Assembly: GCA_030433005.1 (NCBI GenBank)
Contig: JAUILQ010000001.1
Location: 62,001-126,000 of the forward strand
Origin: Alphaproteobacteria bacterium
GTDB taxonomy: Bacteria > Pseudomonadota > Alphaproteobacteria > Kiloniellales > DSM-21159
DNA length: 64,000 nt
Reading direction: 5' to 3'
The notes under the pieces were generated by a model that worked only from the letters and a program-made list of their open reading frames with translations, made no database searches and was not told the DNA's origin. This document shows positions 25,015-33,922 of this stretch, one piece after another (position 1 is the stretch's first letter; each line of letters opens with the position of its first letter). Position numbers and translations under genes: made by a program.

Positions 25015-26462
25015 GCGGCGGAGGCGGCGCCGGCTTCGCCGAGCGTCACGGCCTGCTGTCGGACGCGGCGCGCGCCGAGGCCGAGGCGGTGCTGGCGCGC
25101 GTCGCCGAGGAGCAGCTCGAGGTCGTGCGCGTCTCCTTCGTCGACCAGCACGGCGTGCTGCGCGGCAAGACGATCCTGGCCGACGGCCTGGCAGGGGCCT
25201 TCGGCAACGGCATCAGCATGACCTCGACGCTGCTGCTCAAGGACACCTCGCACCGCACGGTCTTCCCGGTCTGGCAGGGCGACGCCGGCTTCGGCGCCGG
25301 CCGGATGACCGGGGCGTCCGACGTCGTCATGCTGCCCGATCCGGCGAGCTTCCGCCGGCTGCCCTGGTCGCCGCACAGCGGCTGGCTGCTCGGCGACCTC
25401 TACCAGACCGACGGCCGGCCGCTGGGCCTGTCGACCCGCGGCCTGCTGCGCGACGCGCTGGGGCGCCTGGCCGCCGCCGGCTACGACTTCGTCTCGGGCC
25501 TCGAGGTCGAGTTCCACGTGCTGCGCGTCACCGACCCGCGCCTGGCCCCCGAGGACGGCGGCCAGCCCGAGCGGCCGCCGGAGACCGAGCTGGTCTCGCA
25601 CGGCCACCAGTACCTGACCGAGGAGCGCTACGACCGCCTGGAGACGGTTTTCGACCTGGTGCGCCGCAACGCCGTCGCGCTCGGCCTGCCGATGCGCTCT
25701 CTGGAAGCCGAGTTCGGACCCAGCCAGTGCGAGGTCACCTTCCACCCGGCGGGCGGCCTCGCCTCGGCCGACAACATGGTGCTGTTCCGCTCGATGGCGA
25801 AGCAGGTCTGCCGCCGCCACGGCTTCCACGCCACCTTCATGTGCCGGCCGCGCTTTCCCGACGCCATGGCCAGCGGCTGGCACCTCCACCAGTCCGTGGT
25901 CGAGCGCGGCAGCGGCCGCAACCTCTTCGTGCCGGAGCCGGGCGAGGCGATTTCGACGCTCGGCCGGCAGTGGATCGCCGGCCTGCTGGAACACGCCGCC
26001 GAAAGCTGCCTGCTGTCGACGCCGACGATCAACGGCTACAAGCGCTACCGGCCGTTCAGCCTGGCCCCCGACCGCGTCCAGTGGGGCCGCGACAACCGCG
26101 GTGCCATGATCCGCGCCCTGGCCGCGCCGGGCGACCCCGCCAGCCGCATCGAGAATCGCGTCGGCGAGCCGGCGGCCAATCCCTACCTCTACCTCGCCTC
26201 GCAGGTGCTGAGCGGCCTCGACGGCATCGAGCGCGGCCTCGAGGCGCCGGCGCCGGTCGAGACGCCCTACGACAGCGACGCGCGGGTGCTGCCGGGCAAC
26301 CTCGGGGCGGCCCTCGAGGCGTTCCGCGCCAGTCGCTTCTACCGCGCGCAGCTCGGCGAGTCCTTCGTCGACTACCTCTCGACGATCAAGCAGGCGGAGT
26401 GGCAGCGCTATCTCGCCAGCGTTTCGGAATGGGAGGAGCGGGAGTACTTTTCGCTCTTCTAG
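25011..26462 (+). CDS. Glutamine synthetase-family ligase (gamma-glutamylamide synthetase-like)
   Basis: A 483-residue protein with the glutamine synthetase fold. The beta-grasp N-terminal domain (VVRVSFVDQHGVLRGKTI) is followed by the catalytic domain with metal Glu residues in LEVEFHVL (about 163) and LEAEFGPSQCEVTF (about 230), His in WHLHQSV (about 290) and Arg/Glu in NRGAMIRAL and SRIENRVGEPAANPY. Lacking an ammonia-assimilation context and lying within a Rieske oxygenase operon, it probably glutamylates an amine, as TdnQ/AtdA1 do for aniline and IpuC for isopropylamine. The GTG at 25011 overlaps the oxygenase stop (GTGA). Confidence 0.85.
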   Translation: MSGGGGAGFAERHGLLSDAARAEAEAVLARVAEEQLEVVRVSFVDQHGVLRGKTILADGLAGAFGNGISMTSTLLLKDTSHRTVFPVWQGDAGFGAGRMTGASDVVMLPDPASFRRLPWSPHSGWLLGDLYQTDGRPLGLSTRGLLRDALGRLAAAGYDFVSGLEVEFHVLRVTDPRLAPEDGGQPERPPETELVSHGHQYLTEERYDRLETVFDLVRRNAVALGLPMRSLEAEFGPSQCEVTFHPAGGLASADNMVLFRSMAKQVCRRHGFHATFMCRPRFPDAMASGWHLHQSVVERGSGRNLFVPEPGEAISTLGRQWIAGLLEHAAESCLLSTPTINGYKRYRPFSLAPDRVQWGRDNRGAMIRALAAPGDPASRIENRVGEPAANPYLYLASQVLSGLDGIERGLEAPAPVETPYDSDARVLPGNLGAALEAFRASRFYRAQLGESFVDYLSTIKQAEWQRYLASVSEWEEREYFSLF

Positions 26463-26518
26463 CCGGCGGCGGCTCCAGCAGAAGGCCGCGCCGGAGCGGG
26501 ACAGAGGGGATCGGGCGA

Positions 26519-26920
26519 ATGACCGGAAGTCAGGGACAACTCGACCCGGCGCGCATCGAGGGCTGGCACGCTCACGTCTACTTCGATCCCGGGACGCGCC
26601 CGCGCGCCGAGCGCCTGCGCGCCGCGATCGCCGGGCGCTACGGCGACGCCGTGACGCTCGGCCGCTGGCGCGAGACGCCGGTCGGGCCGCACAGCAAGGC
26701 GATGTACCAGGTCGCCTTTCCGGGCTCGCTGTTCGCCGAGTTCCTGCCCTGGCTGATGGCCAACCGCCAAGGGCTCGACGTCCTGGTGCACGCGCGCTCC
26801 GGCCTCTCCGACCTCGTCGACCACACCGAAGGCGCGCTGTGGCTCGGCCGCAGCCTGCCGCTCGACCTGACGCCGTTCGAAGGGGCGGGCGAGTCGCCGG
26901 CGGCATCCGGCCAAGGCTGA
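26519..26920 (+). CDS. DOPA 4,5-dioxygenase family protein
   Basis: A 133-residue small dioxygenase-like protein. The HAHVYFD motif (H17, H19) and later His residues in GPHSKAMYQVAF and VLVHARSG match the DOPA 4,5-dioxygenase family, whose members cleave catechols extradiol with ferrous iron. In this operon it could open the ring of the catechol made by the Rieske oxygenase. AGAGGGGA lies 9 bases before the ATG, and it follows the ligase gene by 56 bases. It is the last gene of the operon; the next gene is convergent. Confidence 0.85.
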   Translation: MTGSQGQLDPARIEGWHAHVYFDPGTRPRAERLRAAIAGRYGDAVTLGRWRETPVGPHSKAMYQVAFPGSLFAEFLPWLMANRQGLDVLVHARSGLSDLVDHTEGALWLGRSLPLDLTPFEGAGESPAASGQG

Positions 26921-26931
26921 GGCCGGCCGCC

Positions 26932-27582
26932 TCAGCGCCGCTCGCGGATGCGCTTCCGATCCTCGTAGCTCAGCGGCTTGGGATCGACCGGCACGCTGCC
27001 GACCAGGAACTGGCTGCACCGCCCCGTGCCGTCGGTCAGCGGCAGGATCAGCCGCTGCCAGGCCTTGGCCGGCAGCCAGGGCGGCGATTTGCAGCGGTTG
27101 TAGAGCGGCTGGCGCCGCTCCCAGACCGCGCGGTAGCAGGCCCGATAGACCAGCGCCAGCGGCGTCTGGGATTCGCGGTTCATCTGCGAGACCCGGTAGC
27201 CGGTCCAGTCGCGCCCGGCCTGGTCGGCGACGCCCGTGCCGTAGACCCGGTAGACCGCGTCGAGGCCGTCGCGCTCGACGTCGAGCAGCAGCAGGTTGCC
27301 GAGCGCGGACTTCAGCTCGACGATGTCGATGTCGGCCTTGGCGACCGTGCCGTCCGGCTTGCGCGCCGCGATCCTCGCCCAGTAGCCGAACAGGAAGCGC
27401 AGTTTCCTGTCCTGCAGCGGATGGTCGGGCGGCAGCTCGCCGGCCTCGAGGAAGCAGAGCTGCTCGACGTAGGGGGCCAGGGCCGGACTGGTCTCGCCCC
27501 GCACGACCGCGGCGGCTGCCGAAAGCACCTCGGCGTCGCTGGGATCTCGATAGGCGGCGGGCGGCGGGGATGCGGACACCAT
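26932..27582 (-). CDS. PAS-domain protein, PAS_5 type
   Basis: A 216-residue protein of the PAS_5 group common in Rhodospirillales and relatives. Recognisable parts are LQDRKLRFLFGYWARIA near residue 57, DIDIVELKSALGNLLLLDV, DAVYRVYGTGVADQAGRDWTGYRV split over the PAS core, and RLILPLTDGTGRCSQFLVG near the end. No output domain, signal peptide or membrane helix is present. It may be a small sensor acting with a partner kinase, but none is adjacent. The sequence between it and the next gene (divergent) is noncoding. Confidence 0.8.
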   Translation of the reverse strand: MVSASPPPAAYRDPSDAEVLSAAAAVVRGETSPALAPYVEQLCFLEAGELPPDHPLQDRKLRFLFGYWARIAARKPDGTVAKADIDIVELKSALGNLLLLDVERDGLDAVYRVYGTGVADQAGRDWTGYRVSQMNRESQTPLALVYRACYRAVWERRQPLYNRCKSPPWLPAKAWQRLILPLTDGTGRCSQFLVGSVPVDPKPLSYEDRKRIRERR

Positions 27583-27990
27583 TCGACTCCGGACGGGGCA
27601 GCGGCTTCGGATCGGCGGGCGCTCGGCGCCGCCGTCTTCGGGGAAGACAGGGCATCCCTATAGGCGGGGCCCGGCAAAGAACAGTTTAACGCTTCGCGGG
27701 CGCCAAACGGTCGTCGCGTCCTCGGGTTCCCGCTTCCCGCTGTCGGTCTCGCCGTGCGCCGCCCGGCCGTGCCCTCACGGTGCCGCGTGCCGCGGGTCCC
27801 GGCCGCGGCGTGACGCGGGCGAGGCGTCGGCGGCAACCGGGCCGGGGGGCGGCGCGTTGGGCAGCGGACGGCTGCCGGCCGCAGGATGCGGTCCGATGGC
27901 GCCGGCGCGCCTCGAGGCCGACCGGATCCCGCGGCAGTGCGCTCGTCGCCAAGCCCGAGCGGCCCGACTCCGCCCCCAACTGATCCCCGG
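27583..27990. other. Intergenic region between divergent PAS and GT39 genes
   Basis: A 408-base noncoding stretch. It holds the divergent promoters by position, with a short A+T-richer patch (AACAGTTTAACG near 27683) in otherwise very G+C-rich DNA. I see no convincing gene, terminator or repeat in it. The glycosyltransferase frame is open from 27886, but that extension is proline/serine-rich and unlike the family. Confidence 0.6.
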
Positions 27991-29553
27991 ATGCAGCCCG
28001 TGAACCAGCCCCGTCGCTCCGGCCTCACCGATCGCTGGCATCGGCCGCTCGAAGCGGGACTGCTGCTGGCGATCCTGGCGCTGGCTGCCGGCCTGCGGCT
28101 GCCGGGCCTGGGCGAGCAGCCGCTCTGGCTCGACGAGGCCGTAACCTTCCATGCCGCGCAGCTGCCGCTGCCGGTGCTGCTGACCCGCGCCTTCGACACT
28201 CATCCGCCGCTGTTCTATCTGCTCGAGAAGGCGGCGTTGCAGAGCGGCGGTTCGGAGGCGGTGCTGCGTGCGCTGCCGGCGGTCTGTGGCGTGGCGACGG
28301 TCGGTGTCGTCTATCTGATCGGGCGTCGCCATTCCGGCGTCGCCTGCGCCCTGGTCGCCGCGCTGCTGCTGGCCGTCTCGGCGCCGCACGTGGAGTACAG
28401 CCGCGAGGCGCGCTCCTACTCGCTGCTGCTGCTGGAGATGGCGCTGGCGGCCGCCGGCCTACTCGGCTTCCTGCGCGCCAACGAGGGCGGAACGGCTCGG
28501 GGCCCGAGCCGCGGCAGGGGCGCCGCCGTGCTCTACGGGCTCTGTGCGTTGGCTGCGCTCTACACCCATGTCGTGGCGGCGCTCTACCTCGCCCTGCTCA
28601 ATCTCGCGGTGCTGCTGGCCTGGCGGCCGCTCGGCCGGCTGCCGGCGCCGGCCCTGCGGCGCTGGCTGCTGCTCAACCTCGGCCTGGCGATCCTGTGGCT
28701 GCCCTGGCTGCGGGTCTTGCTCGAACAGGCCCGGGGCGAGGCCTTCACTTGGCTCGACCAGGTGCCGCCGGGCGAGGCGCTGCGCAGCGTCGCCGGGCTC
28801 TACGGTTTCCGCGAGCTCTGGCGGCTGCAGCCCTTCGCCGACGCTGCCGCAGCGCTGCTGCTGGTCGCCGGCCTCGCGGGCGGTGCGGCACGCGGCCGGG
28901 TCCGGCTGGCGCTGGTCGCCGGCCTGCTGGCGCTCGGCGTGCCGGCGCTGGTCTGGCTGGTCGGCCTCGCCAAGCCGATCTTCCTGCCGCGAACGATCCT
29001 CGCAGGCCTGCTCGGCAGCGCCCTGGCATTCGGTCTCGCGGCGGCCGCCCTGCGATCGCGGCTGCTCGCCCTGGCGCTGGCGGCGGCGCTGGCCCTGCCG
29101 GCGCTGCGCTCGACCACGAACTTCCTGGCGCTCGAGGCGAAGGCCGATTGGCGCGCGGCCGCGGGATTGCTCGAGGCCCGCGCCGCGCCCGGCGACCTGC
29201 TGCTGTTCTGCCGGGCCTTCGCCTACCTGCCCTACGGCTACTATGCCGCCGGCCGGACCGCGCCGCAGGCGGCGGCCTGGGATGGAGAGACGGAGAGTCT
29301 GCTGCGCCTGCGGCCCGAGGCGATCCCGGCCTATGTCGCCGCGCCGCAGGGTACCAAGTCAGCGGTGCTCGAGCCCTGGTCCGGAGCCCTTCGGGAGGTC
29401 GCCGGCCGGGGCGGCGCGGTCTGGCTCGTCGCGGCCCACTGCCCCGAGCCGCCGCCGGACCTGCGCCGGCGGCTCGAGGCGGCCGGTTTCGCGCGGACGC
29501 GCGGCTGGTCGCCGACGGCGATCGGCATCGCCCGCTACGCGCCGACCCGGTGA
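27991..29553 (+). CDS. Membrane glycosyltransferase, GT39/ArnT-PMT type
   Basis: A 520-residue integral membrane protein with about ten hydrophobic segments. The N-terminal luminal/periplasmic loop after helix 1 has GLGEQPLWLDEAVTF, where the conserved Asp-Glu pair (LDEA) is the catalytic acidic motif of GT39/GT83-type enzymes; THPPLFYLL and SREARSYSLLLL follow as in this family. These enzymes use a polyprenyl-phosphate sugar to glycosylate lipid or protein on the outer face of the inner membrane. ATG 27991 is preferred over an upstream in-frame ATG at 27886. First gene of the glycan island. Confidence 0.82.
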   Translation: MQPVNQPRRSGLTDRWHRPLEAGLLLAILALAAGLRLPGLGEQPLWLDEAVTFHAAQLPLPVLLTRAFDTHPPLFYLLEKAALQSGGSEAVLRALPAVCGVATVGVVYLIGRRHSGVACALVAALLLAVSAPHVEYSREARSYSLLLLEMALAAAGLLGFLRANEGGTARGPSRGRGAAVLYGLCALAALYTHVVAALYLALLNLAVLLAWRPLGRLPAPALRRWLLLNLGLAILWLPWLRVLLEQARGEAFTWLDQVPPGEALRSVAGLYGFRELWRLQPFADAAAALLLVAGLAGGAARGRVRLALVAGLLALGVPALVWLVGLAKPIFLPRTILAGLLGSALAFGLAAAALRSRLLALALAAALALPALRSTTNFLALEAKADWRAAAGLLEARAAPGDLLLFCRAFAYLPYGYYAAGRTAPQAAAWDGETESLLRLRPEAIPAYVAAPQGTKSAVLEPWSGALREVAGRGGAVWLVAAHCPEPPPDLRRRLEAAGFARTRGWSPTAIGIARYAPTR

Positions 29554-29660
29554 CCCGCGACGACCCCGATCGAGAGCGGCCGGGAAACCTTGGACTCCCG
29601 GGCGCGTTGACCCCGGCAATCCTGAACCTCAGCAGCCCGGAAACGCGAGGAGAGCCAGGC

Positions 29661-30683
29661 TTGGATGCGCAGGGGCAGGCGGCGCGCGTCAGCGTCGTGA
29701 TACCCGCCTACAACTGCTCCGCGACCATCGGCCGGACGCTCGACAGCGTCCGCGCCCAGAGCTTCCAGCCGCTGGAGGTCGTGGTCGTCGACGACGGCTC
29801 GGAGGACGCTACGGCCGCCCGGGTCGAGCAGGCTGCCGTCGAGCAGGCCTCGGCCGGTCTGCCGGCCCTGCGGCTGCTGCGTGCCGAGCGCGGCGGGCCC
29901 TATCGCAGCCGAAACCTCGGCATCGCCGAGACGAGCGGCGAGTATGTCGCCTTCCTCGACGCCGACGACCTCTGGGCGCCAGACAAGATCGCCCGCCAGG
30001 TCGCCGTGCTGGACGGGGATCCCGAAGCCGGGCTCTGCCACACCGCGGTCGTGCACATCGACGCGGCGGACCGGGCGCTGCGCCTGCGCCACCCGTGCGA
30101 GGCCTATCGCGGCGCCTGCTTTCACCGGCTGCTGGTGCGCAACGGCATCACCACCTCCGCCGTCCTGGTCCGGCGCGCCCTGCTGGAGCGCCTGGGCGGC
30201 TTCGACGACGCCTTCACCGCGCGCGGCGACTGGGAGATGTGGACCCGGCTCGCGCGGGTCGCGCGGGTCGCCTGCGTGCCCGAGCCGCTGACCTTCTACC
30301 GCGAGCACCCCGGCAACATGACGGCCGCGACGGCGCGCATGCGCCGCTACCACCAGGCGATCATCACCAAGAACGAGCGGCTCTACGGGGCCACCGACAG
30401 CCGCATCCGGCGCTGCCTCGAGGAGGCCCGCGTCGAGATGCACCGGGACTTCGGCATCCGCTACTTCCTGGAGGACAAGCGCGAGCTGGCGCGCGCCGAG
30501 CTGGGCGAGGCGCTGCGCCTGCGGCCCGGTTGGCCGAGCCTCTACCTGCAGTACCTCAAGGCCTCGCTGCCGAGCGCGCTGATGAGCCTGCTTCGCGCCT
30601 CGCGCCGGCGTCTGCCGGGACCATCGAGCCGGGCGGCGAAGACGGCGACGCCGGCCGTCCCCGTGGCACGGCCGAAGGAGTGA
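29661..30683 (+). CDS. GT2 family glycosyltransferase
   Basis: A 340-residue GT-A fold glycosyltransferase. The nucleotide-sugar motifs are VSVVIPAYNCSATIGRTLDS at the N terminus, [12 protein letters not shown], and the metal-binding LDADDLW near residue 100; the C-terminal part has GDWEMWTRLARV and VPEPLTFYREHPGNMT. No ATG fits: the TTG at 29661 has GAGGAGAG seven bases upstream and puts the GT2 motif at residue 11. A GTG at 29550 overlapping the previous stop (GTGA) is the alternative start. Cytoplasmic, likely building a surface glycan with its neighbours. Confidence 0.85.
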   Translation: MDAQGQAARVSVVIPAYNCSATIGRTLDSVRAQSFQPLEVVVVDDGSEDATAARVEQAAVEQASAGLPALRLLRAERGGPYRSRNLGIAETSGEYVAFLDADDLWAPDKIARQVAVLDGDPEAGLCHTAVVHIDAADRALRLRHPCEAYRGACFHRLLVRNGITTSAVLVRRALLERLGGFDDAFTARGDWEMWTRLARVARVACVPEPLTFYREHPGNMTAATARMRRYHQAIITKNERLYGATDSRIRRCLEEARVEMHRDFGIRYFLEDKRELARAELGEALRLRPGWPSLYLQYLKASLPSALMSLLRASRRRLPGPSSRAAKTATPAVPVARPKE

Positions 30684-30775
30684 GCGCGGCTGCCGGGCCC
30701 TGCGCCAAGGGGCCCTGCACCAATGGGCCCTGGATCAGATTCTGACCGGGAGGCGTCCGGTCGCGTGAGTTCGCT

Positions 30776-31762
30776 CTAGGCAGCCGAGCGAGCGGCGGCC
30801 GCCTCGGCACGGCGGCGGCGCGCCGACTCGATCAGCCGACGCTCGGCCCAGGACTTCAGCGCGTGGCTGCGGTTCCAGCCGAGCAGCGGCTGCAGGCGTC
30901 GGCGCCAGGGCTCCAGAGCCAGCTCGCGATGCTTGCGGATCCAGTGCACGCGTCGGTGCTCGACGTCGAACCAGACGTCCCACTTGGCCATGAAGTGGCG
31001 CATGGACTCGACGCTCCAGTCGTCGTTCCAGCGGTGCACGTAGAAGGGAATGTCGCTCGCCGCCAGCGGCGGCGGCGCGTAGTAGGTGACGCAGCTGGCC
31101 GGCTCGAAGATGATCTTCGCGCCCTTCGCGGCGGCGGCCAGGCAGAAGTCGGTGTGCTCGCGCGTCGTCTTCAGCTGCTCGTCGAGCGGCGCGTTCTCCT
31201 CGAGCGTGCTGCGGCGCACGAACATGCAGTGGAACTCGGCGAAGTCGCAGGGCTCACGCTTCAGCTCGCCGCGCACGTCGTCGAGCGGGTGGTCCATGTG
31301 GCGGTGCGAGCTGACCAGCTCGCGGCGCCCGTTCTCGCCGTCGCGAAACCGGATGTCGCCGCCGGCCATGTGCACCACGGTGTGCGGCGGGTGGCCGATG
31401 CAGGTCAGCGGCGCGATGATGTCGGCGCCGCTCTCCTCGGCGCTCTCGACCAGCGCCTCGAGCCAGCCGTCGGTGAACAGCACGTCGTTGTCGACGAAGA
31501 CGACGTAGTCGCCCTGGAGGTGCGGCAGCGCGAGGTTGCGTGCCTCGTTCGGCGCCAGGAAGTGCTCGCGGCGTACCACCGTGGCCAGGCCCCGACGCTC
31601 GTAGCCGCGCAGGTTGCGCGCCACGGAAGGCGGCGAGCCGCCGTCGACGACGACCAGCTTGAAGGGCGTGCGGGTATGCGCGAAGAGCGATTCGAGAGAG
31701 CGCTTCTGGACGTTGAAGCGCTCGCGGGGCGTCATGACGACGGTGACGGCGGTCATTGGCAT
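30776..31762 (-). CDS. GT2 family glycosyltransferase
   Basis: A 328-residue protein with the GT2 fold: TAVTVVMTPRERF...SLESLFAHTRTPFKLVVVDGGS, VARNLRGYERRGL, APNEARNLALPHLQGDYVVFVDND (the VDND is the metal/sugar nucleotide site), and HTDFCLAAAAKG. The C-terminal part is rich in aromatic and basic residues (YVHRWNDDWS, WDVWFDVEHRRVHW), as in glycosyltransferases that lie against the membrane. Start ATG 31762 or 31756; both follow the same weak ribosome site. It lies 49 bases downstream of a GT4 gene on the same strand. Confidence 0.85.
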   Translation of the reverse strand: MPMTAVTVVMTPRERFNVQKRSLESLFAHTRTPFKLVVVDGGSPPSVARNLRGYERRGLATVVRREHFLAPNEARNLALPHLQGDYVVFVDNDVLFTDGWLEALVESAEESGADIIAPLTCIGHPPHTVVHMAGGDIRFRDGENGRRELVSSHRHMDHPLDDVRGELKREPCDFAEFHCMFVRRSTLEENAPLDEQLKTTREHTDFCLAAAAKGAKIIFEPASCVTYYAPPPLAASDIPFYVHRWNDDWSVESMRHFMAKWDVWFDVEHRRVHWIRKHRELALEPWRRRLQPLLGWNRSHALKSWAERRLIESARRRRAEAAAARSAA

Positions 31763-31811
31763 TCCGGCGGCTGCGGGCGGGACGGGCGGCTGTCGGGAGG
31801 CAGCCGCGGCG

Positions 31812-32882
31812 CTATCGGTCGAGCGCGCTGTCGAGGCCGGCCTCGAAGGCGGTAACCACGGCTTCGGGACAAAGTTCCTGCCGGTTCGCGTGGCGCTGTG
31901 CGGCCGCGCGGAAGGCGGCGCGCTCCGGCCCCTCGGCCCAGAGACGGCGCAGCGCGCTCTCCCAGGCCTGGAGCGGCGCGTCGGGATCGAGGCAGAGCCC
32001 GCCGGGGCCGACCGTCTCGGGCAGCGCCCCGCGGTCGGATGCCAGCACCGGAACGGCATTGAGCTGGGCCTCCGCCGCGACCCGGCCCCAGGCCTCCTGC
32101 CAGCGGCTCGGCATCAGCAGGACCCGGGTCCTTGCGTAGAGCGGGCGTACGTCCTCGCGGCTGGCCAGGCGCCGGGCGTTGGGCAGGGCGGCCAGCCGCC
32201 GGTCCAGCGCGTCCGAGGCCTCGGCCGACAGCGGCCAGCCCTCGACCAGCCGGAACGGCAGGTCGGGACAGCGCCCGGCCAGGGCGAGCACCAGCTCCAG
32301 CCCCTTCTCCGGCACCGGGTTGAAGAAGGTCACGGCCTCCGGCGACAGCCGGCGGCAGCGGTAGCGCTCCGCCTCGACGGGCGGCGGGACGACGCGCGCC
32401 TCGACGCCGGCGTGGCGCCGCCAGCAGTCGGCGGTGGCCTGCGAGTTCGCGAAGAAGCCGAGCCGCGGGTGGCCGACGGGCAGGCGGCCGCCGAGGTTGT
32501 CGGTCTGCATGTCGCGCAGGTAGAGCATCACCCGCTGGCCCTGCTCGAGGAAGCGCTCGACCAGCGGCAGCGGCCGCGAGCCCTCGACGACGACGACGTC
32601 CGGCCGGACTGCCTTCAGCACGGGGGCGAGCTTCCGGTTGACGCCGCGGCTGCGGTAGACGGGATAGCCGAGCCTGCGGTCGTGCAGCACCGGCGCGGCG
32701 CCGGGCAGGCGCCCGCGCAGGCGGTAGCCCCAGCCGAGTCGGTCGCCCAGCTCGAGCTGCGCCCAGACCGCCGGCGCATGGCCGCGCGCGGCCAGGCCGC
32801 GGCAGAGGGCGTCGGTGCTGCGCTCGCTGCCGCCGACGCGCTGCGGCGGGAAGCTGTGGCGGGTGGCGAAGAGAATGCGCAT
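31812..32882 (-). CDS. GT4 family glycosyltransferase
   Basis: A 356-residue GT-B glycosyltransferase. The N-terminal Rossmann domain has the GG-containing acceptor loop (FPPQRVGGSERSTDALCRGLAARGH), the C-terminal domain has VPEKGLELVLALAGRCPDLPF and LLMPSRWQEAWGRVAAEAQLNAVPVLASDRGALPETVG split over the GT4 nucleotide-sugar site (EAWGRV.AEA; E in the EX7E pair). These retaining enzymes are cytoplasmic or peripheral. It sits between two GT2 genes of the same strand, four bases after one of them, so it is in an operon. Confidence 0.88.
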   Translation of the reverse strand: MRILFATRHSFPPQRVGGSERSTDALCRGLAARGHAPAVWAQLELGDRLGWGYRLRGRLPGAAPVLHDRRLGYPVYRSRGVNRKLAPVLKAVRPDVVVVEGSRPLPLVERFLEQGQRVMLYLRDMQTDNLGGRLPVGHPRLGFFANSQATADCWRRHAGVEARVVPPPVEAERYRCRRLSPEAVTFFNPVPEKGLELVLALAGRCPDLPFRLVEGWPLSAEASDALDRRLAALPNARRLASREDVRPLYARTRVLLMPSRWQEAWGRVAAEAQLNAVPVLASDRGALPETVGPGGLCLDPDAPLQAWESALRRLWAEGPERAAFRAAAQRHANRQELCPEAVVTAFEAGLDSALDR

Positions 32883-32886
32883 CGCC

Positions 32887-33915
32887 TCAGCGCCTCCCGA
32901 ACCGGGCGGGCAGGCTGGCGCGCAGGGCGGCGGGCAGGGCCGTCACGGCTTCGGGCGCCAGCGCGAAGAGCCGGCGCAGGGCCGCGAGCTGCGGCCGGCC
33001 GCGCCGCAGCTGATGGAACCAGTGCCGCCAGAAATCCTGCAGGGCCGCCTGCCGGAAGCGCTCGAGCGCGGCCCGGGCCGCGGGCGAGAGGGCGCCGTCG
33101 GCGAGCGCGGCGGCGACCCGCAGGCGGTCGAGCTCGATGTCGAGCTGGCGCGGATCGCCCCAGGCGACCCCGGCGAAGATGCTGACGCCGCGGCCGGAGC
33201 GGCAGCCCGGGGCCTCGATCACCGCCAGCTCCCCGCCCTCGAGGGCGAACTCGACGAAGAACAGCCGGTCCTCGGCGCTGTGGCGCAGGCGCGCGTCGAA
33301 GCGCAGGCCCGGATGGCGCTGGCGGTCGAACACCAGGGTCGACAGCCTGCCGAGCGGCCGCTCCAGCTGCCAGGCGGCGAGGTCGCCCACGAAGCGCCGG
33401 GCGCCCCAGCGCCCGGGCAGCAGCGGATGCCCGGCCGGTCCGAACAGCCCGTAGGCGGCGAAGGCGTCGGGGCCGCCGTCGGCCGGCAGCCAGTTCGAGG
33501 TGACGGCGCTGATCCCGGCGCCGCCGCCGAGCTGATCGAGCGAGCGCTCCAGGTGGCAGGGCAGCCAGACGTCGTCGGAATCGAGGAAGGCGACGATGCC
33601 GTAGCCGGCCGCCGCGGCCGCTTCGAGGCCGCTGTTGCGCGCGGCCGAGGGGCCGCCGTTGGCGCGGCGGACCAGGTGCACGCGACGTCGGGCCCAGGCG
33701 GGCAGTGCCGCGAGCTCCGGCTCCGGCGGACTCGGCGAGCCGTCGTCGACGAGGAACAGCGCGTCGGGCGGCCGCGTTTGGCCGAAGCATCCCTCCAGCG
33801 CCGCCGTCAGGGGCCCGGGCGCGCGCTGGTAGAACGGCACGATCGCCGCCACGCCCGCGCCCCCGATCCTTCCGGGGTCAGCCACTACGGGATCAGCCAC
33901 TACGGGATCAGCCAT
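32887..33915 (-). CDS. GT2 family glycosyltransferase
   Basis: A 342-residue GT2 protein: GVAAIVPFYQRAPGPLTAALEG, LFLVDDGSPSPPEPEL, NGGPSAARNSGLEAAAA and FLDSDDVWLPCHLERSL (metal site DSDD). The N terminus is odd: it starts with ADPVVADPVVADP, encoded by two and a half copies of a 15-bp tandem repeat. The start is given as 33915; ATGs at 33924 and 33939 are also in frame and would overlap the divergent GT2 gene that begins at 33923. First gene of a leftward three-gene glycosyltransferase operon. Confidence 0.85.
   Translation of the reverse strand: MADPVVADPVVADPGRIGGAGVAAIVPFYQRAPGPLTAALEGCFGQTRPPDALFLVDDGSPSPPEPELAALPAWARRRVHLVRRANGGPSAARNSGLEAAAAAGYGIVAFLDSDDVWLPCHLERSLDQLGGGAGISAVTSNWLPADGGPDAFAAYGLFGPAGHPLLPGRWGARRFVGDLAAWQLERPLGRLSTLVFDRQRHPGLRFDARLRHSAEDRLFFVEFALEGGELAVIEAPGCRSGRGVSIFAGVAWGDPRQLDIELDRLRVAAALADGALSPAARAALERFRQAALQDFWRHWFHQLRRGRPQLAALRRLFALAPEAVTALPAALRASLPARFGRR
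33878..33914. repeat. Tandem repeat, 15-bp unit TCAGCCACTACGGGA, 2.5 copies
   Basis: Copies at 33878-33892 and 33893-33907 are identical, and TCAGCCA follows at 33908. It lies at the extreme 5' end of the leftward GT2 gene and 8 bases before the start of the divergent GT2 gene. The 15-bp unit keeps the frame (ADPVV). Confidence 0.85.
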
Positions 33916-33922
33916 CGCCGCC

